Source: Aureibaculum flavum
GTDB taxonomy: Bacteria > Bacteroidota > Bacteroidia > Flavobacteriales > Flavobacteriaceae
Direction: 5' to 3'
Assembly (NCBI RefSeq): GCF_016406085.1
Contig: NZ_JAEHFJ010000008.1
Coordinates: forward strand, 103,057-167,056
Length of the DNA: 64,000 bases
This document shows, piece after piece, positions 36,400 through 44,825 of this stretch (its first letter is position 1; each line of letters opens with the position of its first letter). The notes under the pieces are model-generated. The model saw only the letters and a program-made list of their open reading frames with translations, had not been told where the DNA came from and did not search any database. Both the position numbers and the translations under genes were made by a program.

Positions 36400-37749
36400 A
36401 TGCTTAGAAATATTAAAATCGCATTGTGGATAGTCCTCTTAGGATTGACTGGTTTATGGGTATTGGCAAATACGCCTTTACCAGATGTAATGACAGGAAA
36501 AGCTGTACGTGATTTATTCATTCAATATTCCGGTATCATTGGCATTGGAGTAATGAGTATCGCGATGGTGCTTGCACTTCGTCCCGTTTGGTTGGAACCC
36601 ATGCTTGGTGGGTTAGATAAATCGTATAGACTTCACAAGTGGTTGGGTATTATTGGGTTAGGGACTGCGATCTTTCATTGGATTGCAGCGAGAGCTCCAC
36701 ACTGGTTATCGAGCCTTGGGTTAATAGAAGGTGGGCGTCGTCATGGTGGTGGTGCAAATTCAGTATCAGATTCACTTAATCAGGTTCAGGCATTTTTTGA
36801 TGGACTACATGGGCCTGCAAAGTTCATAGGTCAATGGGCATTCTATGGCTTGGTTCTTTTGATGGTATTGGCCTTAATAAAGCGATTTCCTTACCGGATT
36901 TTTGCTAAGACCCACACAATAATAGCAGTGGTGTATCTCGTTTTAGTATTTCACACAGTGGTGCTATTAGACTTTTCATCATGGACACAGCCATTAGGTA
37001 TTGTAATGGGTCTTTTGTTAGTAGCAGGTGTAGTCTCGGCTATCCTTGTGTTGACACGTCAGGTTGGTAAGCGACGACAAGTTGAAGGTACTATTGAAGC
37101 ACAACACTATTTTCCAAAAATGAAGGTTTTGGAAACCTTAATTCTACTTAAGGATGGTTGGAAAGGACACAAGAGCGGTCAATTTGCGTTTGTTAGTTTT
37201 GATCAGAAAGAAGGGCACCACCCCTATACTATCGCCTCTGACTGGGATGCAAATAATCCACGTATTATGTTTATAACTAAAGCATTGGGAGACTACACAA
37301 ACCACCTACCTGAAAAACTAAATATTGGTGACAAAGCAATTGTAGAGGGACCTTATGGCTGCTTTACTTTTGATGATGCGGCTAAACGTCAAATTTGGAT
37401 TGGTGGTGGTATTGGTATTACACCTTTTATTGCTAGAATGAAACACCTCGCCCATAATTCAGCTTCTCAACCTATAGATTTATTCCATTGCACCACCGAA
37501 TTAGAATCGGATGCCTTGAAGAAATTAACTGCAGATGCTGCAGCTGCCAATGTTACATTGCATGTAATAATTGATAGTAGAGATGGTCAATTAAACGGAG
37601 AAAAGTTACGTACTATGGTGCCTGACTGGAAGTCGGCCAGTGTTTGGTTTTGTGGTCCCATTGGTTTTGGAAAAGCATTACACAACGACCTTTTGAAAAA
37701 CGGACTACCCGCTGAAAAATTTCATCAGGAGTTGTTTAGCATGCGTTAA
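36400..37749 (+). CDS. Ferric reductase-like flavocytochrome oxidoreductase
   Basis: About 449 residues from the ATG at 36400 (a GTG at 36394 is also in frame). The N-terminal half is a ferric-reductase-like membrane domain of six helices with heme-ligand His in YRLHKWLGIIG, IFHWIA, KTHTIIAVVYL and FHTVVLL. The C-terminal half is an NAD(P)H-FAD reductase: HHPYTIAS for FAD, GPYGCF, WIGGGIGITPFIA and VWFCGPIGFGKA. It passes electrons from NAD(P)H to heme, then to iron, oxygen or another acceptor. Codon use looks slightly richer in G/C than neighbours, a possible sign of transfer. Confidence 0.87.
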   Translation: MLRNIKIALWIVLLGLTGLWVLANTPLPDVMTGKAVRDLFIQYSGIIGIGVMSIAMVLALRPVWLEPMLGGLDKSYRLHKWLGIIGLGTAIFHWIAARAPHWLSSLGLIEGGRRHGGGANSVSDSLNQVQAFFDGLHGPAKFIGQWAFYGLVLLMVLALIKRFPYRIFAKTHTIIAVVYLVLVFHTVVLLDFSSWTQPLGIVMGLLLVAGVVSAILVLTRQVGKRRQVEGTIEAQHYFPKMKVLETLILLKDGWKGHKSGQFAFVSFDQKEGHHPYTIASDWDANNPRIMFITKALGDYTNHLPEKLNIGDKAIVEGPYGCFTFDDAAKRQIWIGGGIGITPFIARMKHLAHNSASQPIDLFHCTTELESDALKKLTADAAAANVTLHVIIDSRDGQLNGEKLRTMVPDWKSASVWFCGPIGFGKALHNDLLKNGLPAEKFHQELFSMR

Positions 37750-37937
37750 GGGAAAGGAGAAAAGGGTATAATTTATCAATTTGGAACATTTAATGATTCA
37801 CATTGAGGTGCCGTCCATGGCTTTATTATTGAATACGATACAAAGCCTCAATAAAAATTTTTATACTCATTTGTTTAAATGAACAAACAGTATATACCTA
37901 AATAATTTTTACGTTGATCAATTAAAAATTAATTAAA

Positions 37938-38408
37938 ATGATTTACAGACTTATACTATTCTTAGTACTTAATATTGCAGCACTTGGTGTTGGAGGATTT
38001 TTAGCAGGCAATGGAGCTTCTTCCGATTGGTATGCACATATAGACAAAGCTCCATGGACTCCACCAGGTTGGGTTTTTGGCTTTGCATGGGTTACCATTA
38101 TGATTTGTTTTAGTTTTTACTTAGCCTATTTATGGCCAGAAATTGAAAACAAAAATGTACTCATTGGTTTATTGGTCGTACAGTATTTATTGAATATGGC
38201 ATGGAATCCGACATTCTTCTATTATCATTATGTGCTGGCAGGCCTATTGGTTTTAATTGGACTTGTATTTGTTGTCGGGGTCTTTTTATTTTTTTATTGG
38301 CCTGAGTTAAAATTAAAATCAATATTGATCATTCCTTATTTTATTTGGTTATTAATTGCAACCTCACTCAATGGGTACGTCTTATTTAAAAATCAAATTA
38401 TTATATAA
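37938..38408 (+). CDS. TspO/MBR-family tryptophan-rich sensory protein
   Basis: A 156-residue protein with five membrane helices and the TspO pattern: WYAHIDKAPWTPPGWVFGFAW in the first loop, YLAYLWPEIENKN, and YLLNMAWNPTFFYYHYVLAG. TspO binds porphyrins and is tied to oxygen, light and stress responses. Placed beside a heme-containing reductase and Dps, it suggests heme/iron handling. No operator was seen in its own 188-base upstream gap. Confidence 0.93.
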   Translation: MIYRLILFLVLNIAALGVGGFLAGNGASSDWYAHIDKAPWTPPGWVFGFAWVTIMICFSFYLAYLWPEIENKNVLIGLLVVQYLLNMAWNPTFFYYHYVLAGLLVLIGLVFVVGVFLFFYWPELKLKSILIIPYFIWLLIATSLNGYVLFKNQIII

Positions 38409-38501
38409 AAACAGCTTGTAAAAACGGATGATATATTTAGATTCTTATGCAAGGACAATACAATTCTCACGTTGTTAAAGTTTTCAAAAAAAGTTTTATA
38501 C

Positions 38502-38544
38502 TGATGTAGGTCAGGGTTATCACATAAGAACCATTATATCTTTG
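38502..38544 (+). promoter_or_regulatory. Operator TGATGTAGGTCA with -7 TATCTTTG
   Basis: Core 38502-38513; an exact TAnnTTTG at 38537-38544, +35. It drives BON copy 1. Confidence 0.85.
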
Positions 38545-38579
38545 ATGTATAATTAGTGTTTAATTTAATTTATAAAATT

Positions 38580-39230
38580 ATGAGAACAGATTCAAGTATT
38601 AAAAGAGATGTTTTGGATGAATTAATATGGCAACCAAGCATTGACGAAACGCAAATTGGGGTTGTTGTAAAAAATGGTGTTGTAACACTTACAGGGATTG
38701 TAGATAGTTACATGAAAAAACAAGAAGTAGAAAATGCTGTAAAAAGTGTGTTGGGCGTAAAAGCTGTAGCTGAAGATATTGAAGTTAAATATGGTAATGA
38801 TTCAAATACTTCAGATTCAGAAATAGCTACAGCCGCAGTTAGAGCCTTAAAATGGAATATTACAGTGCCTGAGAAAAAAATTAAAGTAAAAGTTGAAGAT
38901 GGTTGGGTTTATCTAACAGGTGAAGTCGTGTGGGATTTTGAAAAAAATTCAGCTAAAAATGCTATTAAAAATATTCCTGGTGTAAAATATGTAGTAAATA
39001 ACATTACACTTAAAAATAATATTGACGCTATCAATATAAAAGAAAAAATTAAAAAAGCATTTGAACGCTCTGCCGATATTGATTCGAAAAGTATTACTGT
39101 TAACACAGAGGGACATAATGTGAAGTTAACCGGTAAAGTACATTCTTTAAAAGAAAAAGATGAAGCCAGAAAAACTGCATTTTATGCACCTGGTGTTTAT
39201 ACTGTAGATAATGAATTGGAAGTAGTATAA
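38580..39230 (+). CDS. Triple BON-domain protein, copy 1
   Basis: About 216 residues from the ATG at 38580; an in-frame GTG at 38556 lacks support because the paralogues start MRTD/MKSD/MKTD. It has three BON (OsmY/nodulation) domains at about 4-70, 77-143 and 148-214, each with the V-x-V-x-x-G-x-V-x-L-x-G core (VKNGVVTLTGIVDS, VEDGWVYLTGEVVW, EGHNVKLTGKVHS). Unlike OsmY there is no signal peptide, so it is probably cytoplasmic. BON domains bind phospholipid surfaces; a membrane-shielding stress role is inferred. Confidence 0.9.
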   Translation: MRTDSSIKRDVLDELIWQPSIDETQIGVVVKNGVVTLTGIVDSYMKKQEVENAVKSVLGVKAVAEDIEVKYGNDSNTSDSEIATAAVRALKWNITVPEKKIKVKVEDGWVYLTGEVVWDFEKNSAKNAIKNIPGVKYVVNNITLKNNIDAINIKEKIKKAFERSADIDSKSITVNTEGHNVKLTGKVHSLKEKDEARKTAFYAPGVYTVDNELEVV

Positions 39231-39277
39231 AAAAATTATGTAGACTACAAGTAGTAGTGATATTCATATTGATTCTT

Positions 39278-39320
39278 GAAAATTGCCTTAATTTACGTAT
39301 GTAAAATGAGGCAATTTTTT
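39278..39320 (+). terminator. Terminator after BON copy 1
   Basis: AAATTGCCT pairs with AGGCAATTT around an 18-base loop, followed by T bases. It resembles the terminator after BON copy 2. Confidence 0.8.
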
Positions 39321-39436
39321 ATGTTGATTGTAATCTAATAATTACATATAAAATTAGAAATCATATATTTTAATAGGTCTAAAAGCTTTACAACGAGATT
39401 ACATAGATGTTAAAAATTTCCAAAAAGATTATAAAC

Positions 39437-39479
39437 TGATCTAGGTCAGTGTTTCGATTCTCTCACCATGGTAATTTTG
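39437..39479 (+). promoter_or_regulatory. Operator TGATCTAGGTCA with -7 TAATTTTG
   Basis: Core 39437-39448; an exact TAnnTTTG at 39472-39479, +35. It drives the aldehyde dehydrogenase gene. Confidence 0.85.
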
Positions 39480-39504
39480 ATTTTAAATACTAAAAATTAA
39501 AATA

Positions 39505-40908
39505 ATGGAAATAACAAAACAAACATCGAGTATTAAAACAGTCAATCCATATAATAATGAATTGGTTAAAGAGTTTGCCCCAATGACAGATATTGAATTG
39601 ACAGCCATAATTGACAAGGCAGACATCGCTTTTAATACATGGAGAAAAACACCCTTTGAAGAAAGAGCTAAAATAATTCACAACGTAGCATCTTTAATGA
39701 GAGCAAGGAAAGAGGAATTGGGAAAATTAGCTACATTAGAAATGGGGAAACTTATTTCTGAATCTATTTATGAAGTAGAATTGTCCGCGGATATTTTTGA
39801 TTATTATGCTGATAAAGCTGCTGAATTATTAGCTGATAAACCTTTAGAAGTGAAAAATGGAGAAGCATTTATCTCCTATGAACCTATTGGGACCATTCTA
39901 AGTATTCAGCCATGGAATTTTCCATATTATCAAATTACAAGAAGTGCAGCTTCTAATCTAATGGCTGGTAATACCATGTTATTAAAACATGCTTCAAATG
40001 TACCTCAATGTGCCCAGCTCATGGAAGATTTATTTTTAGAGGCTGGCTTACCAAAAAATGTTTATAATAATATTTTTATTCCAGGAAGAGAAACTGAGAA
40101 GTTAGTTTTAAATCCAAAAATAAAGGCGGTATCTTTAACTGGAAGTGAGCCTGCTGGAGCTAGTATTGCTAGTGCAGCTGGAGCTAAAGCAAAAAAAGCA
40201 ACCTTAGAACTAGGAGGTAGTGATCCATTTATTGTATTGGAAGATGTTGATATTGATTTAGCCGTAAAAACAGCTGTAGAAGGCAGAATGTGGAATGCAG
40301 GTCAAGTTTGTGTTTCTCCTAAAAGAGTTATTGTTCCAGATAAAATGAAAGAGGAGTTTTTAACGAAAGTGAAAGATGTTTTCGCCACTTTAAAAGTTGG
40401 CGATCCAATGAATAAAGATACTAACGTTGCACCTTTGAGTTCAGAAGCTGCTGCGGCTATTGTTATTGCTCAAATTAATAAAGCCGCACAACAAAACGCG
40501 ACCATTGTAATGGGGGGTAAACGTATGGATAGGAAAGGAGCCTTTGTAGAACCTACTATAATTACAGATATTACGCCAGAAATGGATGCTTATCAAGAAG
40601 AAATTTTTGGTCCCGTTTTTATGTTGTATAGTTACAAAGATATAGATGAGGCCGTTACTATTGCCAATGCCACGACGTTTGGTTTGGGTGGTACTGTTTT
40701 TGGCAACAATATCAAAAAAGCGGTTGAGGTGGCTCGACAAATAGATACCGGTATGGTTTATATCAATCATGTTACTGGAATTGCCCCAGAATTACCTTTT
40801 GGAGGAACTAAAAATTCAGGTTTCGGCAGAGAACAAGGACCTATGGGGATTTATGAGTTTGTTAATGAAAAATTGATCCGTACAACAACGCCTCAGGCTA
40901 TTTATTAA
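39505..40908 (+). CDS. NAD(P)-dependent succinate-semialdehyde dehydrogenase-type aldehyde dehydrogenase
   Basis: A 467-residue aldehyde dehydrogenase. IQPWNFPYYQITRSAASNL and TMLLKHASNVPQ form the cofactor site, SLTGSEPAGASIA the nucleotide loop, LELGGSDPFIVLEDVD the general base Glu, NAGQVCVSPKRV the catalytic Cys, and EEIFGPVF and PFGGTKNSGFGRE follow. The overall layout is that of the short SSADH group (about 450-460 residues). It oxidises a short semialdehyde, probably succinic semialdehyde. It interrupts the BON gene series. Confidence 0.9.
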   Translation: MEITKQTSSIKTVNPYNNELVKEFAPMTDIELTAIIDKADIAFNTWRKTPFEERAKIIHNVASLMRARKEELGKLATLEMGKLISESIYEVELSADIFDYYADKAAELLADKPLEVKNGEAFISYEPIGTILSIQPWNFPYYQITRSAASNLMAGNTMLLKHASNVPQCAQLMEDLFLEAGLPKNVYNNIFIPGRETEKLVLNPKIKAVSLTGSEPAGASIASAAGAKAKKATLELGGSDPFIVLEDVDIDLAVKTAVEGRMWNAGQVCVSPKRVIVPDKMKEEFLTKVKDVFATLKVGDPMNKDTNVAPLSSEAAAAIVIAQINKAAQQNATIVMGGKRMDRKGAFVEPTIITDITPEMDAYQEEIFGPVFMLYSYKDIDEAVTIANATTFGLGGTVFGNNIKKAVEVARQIDTGMVYINHVTGIAPELPFGGTKNSGFGREQGPMGIYEFVNEKLIRTTTPQAIY

Positions 40909-41216
40909 TATGATGGTATAACCCTTGGAGCTATCGTAATATCAGCACGAGTACCGGTTCTATTTATTATATCTCTTCCATAGAAGAAGCAATGTTAATG
41001 CACATAAATGGACCTTAAATAGATGCGAAAAAATGATTATAGACCTGCTAGTTTAAAATAATTAGCGGGTCTTTGATTCATATTTCTGGAATTATATTTA
41101 TCATCCTTTTATACTTTTTTCAAACATTTCATTTAGAAATGGCTTAAAATGGTGCAGCCCACTTCTTAAATAAAAAATAGAGTTCATTGTTAAAATTATC
41201 AAAAAAAAGTTGATGC
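40909..41216. other. Gene-free interval before BON copy 2
   Basis: Roughly 300 bases without a convincing ORF. It contains a weak hairpin at 41042-41071 and ends in the operator at 41217. Nothing else was recognised. Confidence 0.45.
41042..41075 (+). terminator. Probable terminator after the aldehyde dehydrogenase
   Basis: GACCTGCTA pairs with TAGCGGGTC (one G-T wobble) around a 12-base loop; only a short T run (TTT) follows. Confidence 0.5.
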
Positions 41217-41259
41217 TGATGTAGGTCAGTGTCTTAATGCTAATGCTGATGTAATTTTG
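41217..41259 (+). promoter_or_regulatory. Operator TGATGTAGGTCA with -7 TAATTTTG
   Basis: Core 41217-41228; an exact TAnnTTTG at 41252-41259, +35. The stretch of A bases before it and the leader after it resemble the promoter of BON copy 1. Confidence 0.85.
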
Positions 41260-41296
41260 GGGTATTAATAAAAGTTTAATTTAAATCATAGAAATT

Positions 41297-41950
41297 ATGA
41301 GAACAGATTTTAGTATTAAGGAAGATGTCTTAGATGAACTAGAATGGCAACCAAGCATCGATGAAACTCAAATTGGAGTAACTGTAAAAGATGGTGTGGT
41401 AACACTATCAGGAACTGTAGACAGTTACGTTAAAAAACGTGAAGCTGAAAAAGCTGCAAAAAGTGTAGTTGGTGTAAAAGCAGTAGCTGAAGATATTGAG
41501 GTTAAATATGGAACAACTTCACATAAATCAGATACTGAAATAGCCACAGCAGCAGTAAGTGCATTAAAATGGAACATTGCGGTACCTGAAAACAAAATTG
41601 ATGTAAAAGTTGAAGATGGTTGGGTTTATTTGACAGGTGAAGTAAAATGGGAATTTGAAAAAAAAGCGGCAAAAAAAGCAGTTGAAAATTTAACAAGTGT
41701 AAAATATGTGGTTAATAATATTTCGCTTAAAAACAATATTGATGTTAGTGATATAGAAACTAAAATCAAAAAAGCATTTGAACGTTCAGCAGATATTGAT
41801 GCCAATAATATTAGTGTTAAAACGGATGGTCATACTGTAAAATTATCTGGTAAAGTACATTCATTAAAAGAAAAAGATGAAGCTAGAAATACGGCCTATT
41901 TCGCACCTGGTGTATGGAGTGTAGACAATGAATTAGAAGTGGTGTATTAA
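41297..41950 (+). CDS. Triple BON-domain protein, copy 2
   Basis: A 217-residue protein very close to BON copy 1 along its whole length: MRTDFSIKEDVLDELEWQPS against MRTDSSIKRDVLDELIWQPS, and both end with (A/T)-x-x-VDNELEVV. Three BON domains, no signal peptide. Copy 1 and copy 2 are the most recent pair of the four, and their promoters and terminators are also alike. Confidence 0.92.
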   Translation: MRTDFSIKEDVLDELEWQPSIDETQIGVTVKDGVVTLSGTVDSYVKKREAEKAAKSVVGVKAVAEDIEVKYGTTSHKSDTEIATAAVSALKWNIAVPENKIDVKVEDGWVYLTGEVKWEFEKKAAKKAVENLTSVKYVVNNISLKNNIDVSDIETKIKKAFERSADIDANNISVKTDGHTVKLSGKVHSLKEKDEARNTAYFAPGVWSVDNELEVVY

Positions 41951-41999
41951 AATTTTCCTAAAAAAACATTTAGGAAGTCGATTAGATCATTTTCTTTTA

Positions 42000-42043
42000 G
42001 AAAATTGCCCTAGTCCATTACATGAATTAGGGCAATTTTTTTA
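42000..42043 (+). terminator. Terminator after BON copy 2
   Basis: AAAATTGCCCTA pairs with TAGGGCAATTTT around a loop of about 15 bases, then a T run of seven. Stem sequence and shape match the terminator at 39278. Confidence 0.88.
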
Positions 42044-42046
42044 TAC

Positions 42047-42088
42047 TGATCTTGGTCAGTAACTAACAATATTTATCATACTAGTTTG
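42047..42088 (+). promoter_or_regulatory. Operator TGATCTTGGTCA with shortened -7 element
   Basis: Core 42047-42058, only a few bases after the preceding terminator. TAGTTTG starts at 42082 (+35) and lacks one base of the TAnnTTTG spacer. It drives BON copy 3. Confidence 0.75.
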
Positions 42089-42125
42089 TAGTCAATTTAT
42101 TATTTCATAGTTTAAAAAATGTATC

Positions 42126-42794
42126 ATGAAATCAGATTTAAAAATTAAGAATGATGTTCTAGAAGAATTATCATGGCAACCCAATATTGATGAAACTCAA
42201 GTTGGTGTAGCTGTAAAAAATGGTATTGTTACCCTTACAGGTATTGTAAGTGATTTAACAAAAAAAGATGCTATTGAGAGAGCTGTTAAAAATATAGCAG
42301 GTGTAAAAGCAGTGGCAGAAGCTATTAAAGTGAAATATGGAGATAGTGACAAACATTCAGATATAGAAATTGCAAAGGCAGCGATTGATGCGTTAGATTG
42401 GAATGCCTCTGTGCCCATGGATCAAATAATTGTTGAAGTTGATCATGGTACCATTTATTTGACTGGAGAAGTGGAATGGGCCTATCAAAAAGATTTTGCC
42501 AAAAGAACAATTGAAAATTTATTTGGAGTAAAAGAAGTTATTAATAATATTCAATTGTCACATAAAACAACAGCTAATGATGTAGCTCATAAAATAGAAA
42601 AAGCATTGGAACGCTCTGCAACTATTGATTCTAAAAACATAATGGTTCATCTAGATGGAAATACGATAGTACTTGGAGGAATGGTGCACTCTTTAAAAGA
42701 AAAAGATGATGCAGAAATAGCGGCGTATAGTGCCCCTGGAGTAACCAATGTTATCAATGAAATTGAAGTGGAGTATTCTCCAGTTTATTTATAA
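42126..42794 (+). CDS. Triple BON-domain protein, copy 3
   Basis: A 222-residue paralogue starting MKSDLKIKNDVLEELSWQPN, with three BON domains (VKNGIVTLTGIVSD, VDHGTIYLTGEVEW, LDGNTIVLGGMVHS). It is more diverged than copies 1 and 2. Both IDETQVGVAV and the third-domain AYSAPGVTNVINEIEVEY keep the family pattern. The 3-hydroxyacyl-CoA dehydrogenase gene follows 126 bases later without an operator, so both may share this promoter. Confidence 0.9.
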   Translation: MKSDLKIKNDVLEELSWQPNIDETQVGVAVKNGIVTLTGIVSDLTKKDAIERAVKNIAGVKAVAEAIKVKYGDSDKHSDIEIAKAAIDALDWNASVPMDQIIVEVDHGTIYLTGEVEWAYQKDFAKRTIENLFGVKEVINNIQLSHKTTANDVAHKIEKALERSATIDSKNIMVHLDGNTIVLGGMVHSLKEKDDAEIAAYSAPGVTNVINEIEVEYSPVYL

Positions 42795-42920
42795 CAGATT
42801 ATGCTTTGTATTTGTGACATTTAAGGAGGGAAGTTGGGTACTTATTCTTAATGAATAGAAACTTCAAAAAAAGGCTTTTTAATTGTAGATGTAGTAAATA
42901 ATCAATAAAAATATATAAAA

Positions 42921-43817
42921 ATGACTTATAAAAATATAACGATAGCCGGAAGTGGCGTTTTAGGATACCAGATTGCATTTCAAACTGCATTTCATGAATT
43001 TCAGGTAACTGTTTATGATATTAATGATGCCTCCTTGGAAAAAGCAAAAGCAAAATTCAATTCGTTAAGTAAAGCCTATAAAAGAGATCTAAAAGCGACA
43101 GAAAAACAACTGGAGCTTACACGTAAAAATTTACATTATAGTTCTGATTTGGCTGCAGCGGTAAAAGATGCAGATTTATTAATTGAAGCGATACCTGAAA
43201 ATCCAACTATAAAAATTGAATTTTACAAAAAATTGGCAAAAGTGGCACCTGAAAAAACAGTTTTCGCAACCAATTCGTCAACACTTTTACCAAGTCAATT
43301 TTCAGAATTTACTGGTAGACCTACAAAATTTTTAGCGTTGCATTTTGCCAATACCATATGGATTCATAACACTGCAGAAATTATGGGGCATCCAACAACT
43401 GACCCTAAAGTGTTTAAAGATGTGGTCGCTTTTGCAAAAGCTATTGGTATGTTAGCCTTGCCTTTACATAAAGAACAACCAGGATACATTCTTAATTCTT
43501 TACTAGTGCCAATGCTAAGTGCAGCTACGGACTTATTGGTAAGTGAAGTTGCCGAAGTAGAAACCATAGATAAAACTTGGATGAAAGCAACTGGAGCACC
43601 GTTAGGACCTTTTGGTATTCTTGATGTTGTAGGTATTACAACCGCCTATAATATTGATAAAATGACAGCTGAGAAAACCAAAGATCCTTTGAAAATAAAA
43701 ACGGTTAATTACTTAAAGAAAAATTTTATAGATAAAAATAAATTAGGGGTTGCTACTGGAGAAGGATTTTATAAATATCCAAATCCTGCGTTTCAAAAAG
43801 CCGATTTTTTAAAATAG
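42921..43817 (+). CDS. 3-hydroxyacyl-CoA dehydrogenase-family protein
   Basis: A 298-residue two-domain dehydrogenase. The N-terminal NAD site is ITIAGSGVLGYQIAFQTAF, with VTVYDIND, then LLIEAIPENPTIKIEFYKKL and TNSSTLLPSQ. The C-terminal 3HCDH domain has QPGYILNSLLVP, GAPLGPFGILDVVG and a final GEGFYKYPNP. The family oxidises 3-hydroxyacyl-CoA in fatty acid breakdown or butyrate metabolism. With two oleate hydratases in the island, a lipid link is plausible. Confidence 0.9.
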   Translation: MTYKNITIAGSGVLGYQIAFQTAFHEFQVTVYDINDASLEKAKAKFNSLSKAYKRDLKATEKQLELTRKNLHYSSDLAAAVKDADLLIEAIPENPTIKIEFYKKLAKVAPEKTVFATNSSTLLPSQFSEFTGRPTKFLALHFANTIWIHNTAEIMGHPTTDPKVFKDVVAFAKAIGMLALPLHKEQPGYILNSLLVPMLSAATDLLVSEVAEVETIDKTWMKATGAPLGPFGILDVVGITTAYNIDKMTAEKTKDPLKIKTVNYLKKNFIDKNKLGVATGEGFYKYPNPAFQKADFLK

Positions 43818-44063
43818 ATATTACATGACATTATAGCTTGCTTTATTCTAATTTATCATATGTCATGTTTTGAAATTGACTTGGTAGCTATACATTCAAA
43901 ATAGTGTTAGCTATACAGTTCAGTATATCTTCTTTTCCCTTTTATAGACCATTTTTCACTGTAAAGGTAAAGTATTGGATACTGGATAGGGGGGTGGTCT
44001 TATCTTAAAACGCATCATTAACCTGAAATATAATGTCAAAATATATTAGAAATCTATAAAGGC
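43818..44063. other. Gene-free interval before BON copy 4
   Basis: Contains an inverted repeat at 43823-43868 (ACATGACAT and ATGTCATGT, 28-base loop, then TTTTG) that may be a weak terminator. It also holds a 10-base direct repeat TAGCTATACA at 43885 and 43908. No ORF was supported. Confidence 0.45.
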
Positions 44064-44106
44064 TGATATAGATCATTTTAGATGGAGGTTTTCTAAAGTA
44101 ATTTTA
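44064..44106 (+). promoter_or_regulatory. Operator TGATATAGATCA with near -7 element
   Basis: Core 44064-44075. TAATTTTA at 44099-44106 (one mismatch to TAnnTTTG) is exactly at +35. It drives BON copy 4. Confidence 0.72.
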
Positions 44107-44143
44107 CATGTATTAGTTATTGTTTAATTTAGAAGTATGTAAA

Positions 44144-44800
44144 ATGAAAACAGATTTAGAAATAAAGAATGATGTACTCCATGAACTTGCGTGGCAACCC
44201 AACGTAGATGAAACCCAAATAGGAGTAGTCGTTGAAAACGGAGTTGTAATGCTCACAGGTGTAGTTGATAATTATCTTGTAAAAGTGGCAGCCGAGAAGG
44301 CCGCAAAAAGAGTTAAAGGTGTTAAAGCATTTGCGGGTGACATTCATGTAAAATATGGTACCAATTTTCAAAAAACGGATATTGAAATAGGTAAGGCAAT
44401 TGTAAAAGCTTTTGAATGGAATACTGCAGTGCCTGAAGATAAAATTGCTATTGAAGTTAGAGAGGGATGGGTGACTATATCTGGCGAAGTAGAATGGAAT
44501 TATCAAAGAGATGCCGCGGCAAGAGTTGTAGAGAGTATAAAAGGTGTGAAGTGGATCAATAATACGATTACAATCAAATCAGTAAAAATAACTGAAGACG
44601 TTACCGAGAATATTGCTAAAGCTTTTAAACGTTCAGCTGATATAGAAGCGAGTGGAATCACTGTTGATATAATAGACGGTTTGGTAAAACTAAAAGGAAT
44701 AGTACATTCAATTACGGAAAAGAAATCAGCTGAAAAAGCAGCATATTTATCTCCGGGTGTAGATGTAATTATCAATGAGTTAGAAGTAATAGATAATTAG
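44144..44800 (+). CDS. Triple BON-domain protein, copy 4
   Basis: About 218 residues from the ATG at 44144 (MKTDLEIKNDVLHELAWQPN); an in-frame TTG at 44120 is unlikely by comparison with the paralogues. Three BON domains (VENGVVMLTGVVDN, VREGWVTISGEVEW, IIDGLVKLKGIVHS). It is the most diverged copy together with copy 3. The exonuclease III gene follows after 25 bases, likely co-transcribed. Confidence 0.9.
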   Translation: MKTDLEIKNDVLHELAWQPNVDETQIGVVVENGVVMLTGVVDNYLVKVAAEKAAKRVKGVKAFAGDIHVKYGTNFQKTDIEIGKAIVKAFEWNTAVPEDKIAIEVREGWVTISGEVEWNYQRDAAARVVESIKGVKWINNTITIKSVKITEDVTENIAKAFKRSADIEASGITVDIIDGLVKLKGIVHSITEKKSAEKAAYLSPGVDVIINELEVIDN

Positions 44801-44825
44801 TTTTGAAACCAAAATAAGAATAGGT

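Noticed and set aside
43885..43917. Direct repeat TAGCTATACA as a regulatory tandem
   Set aside because: Only two 10-base copies 23 bases apart in A/T-rich DNA, with no relation to a promoter element; likely chance.
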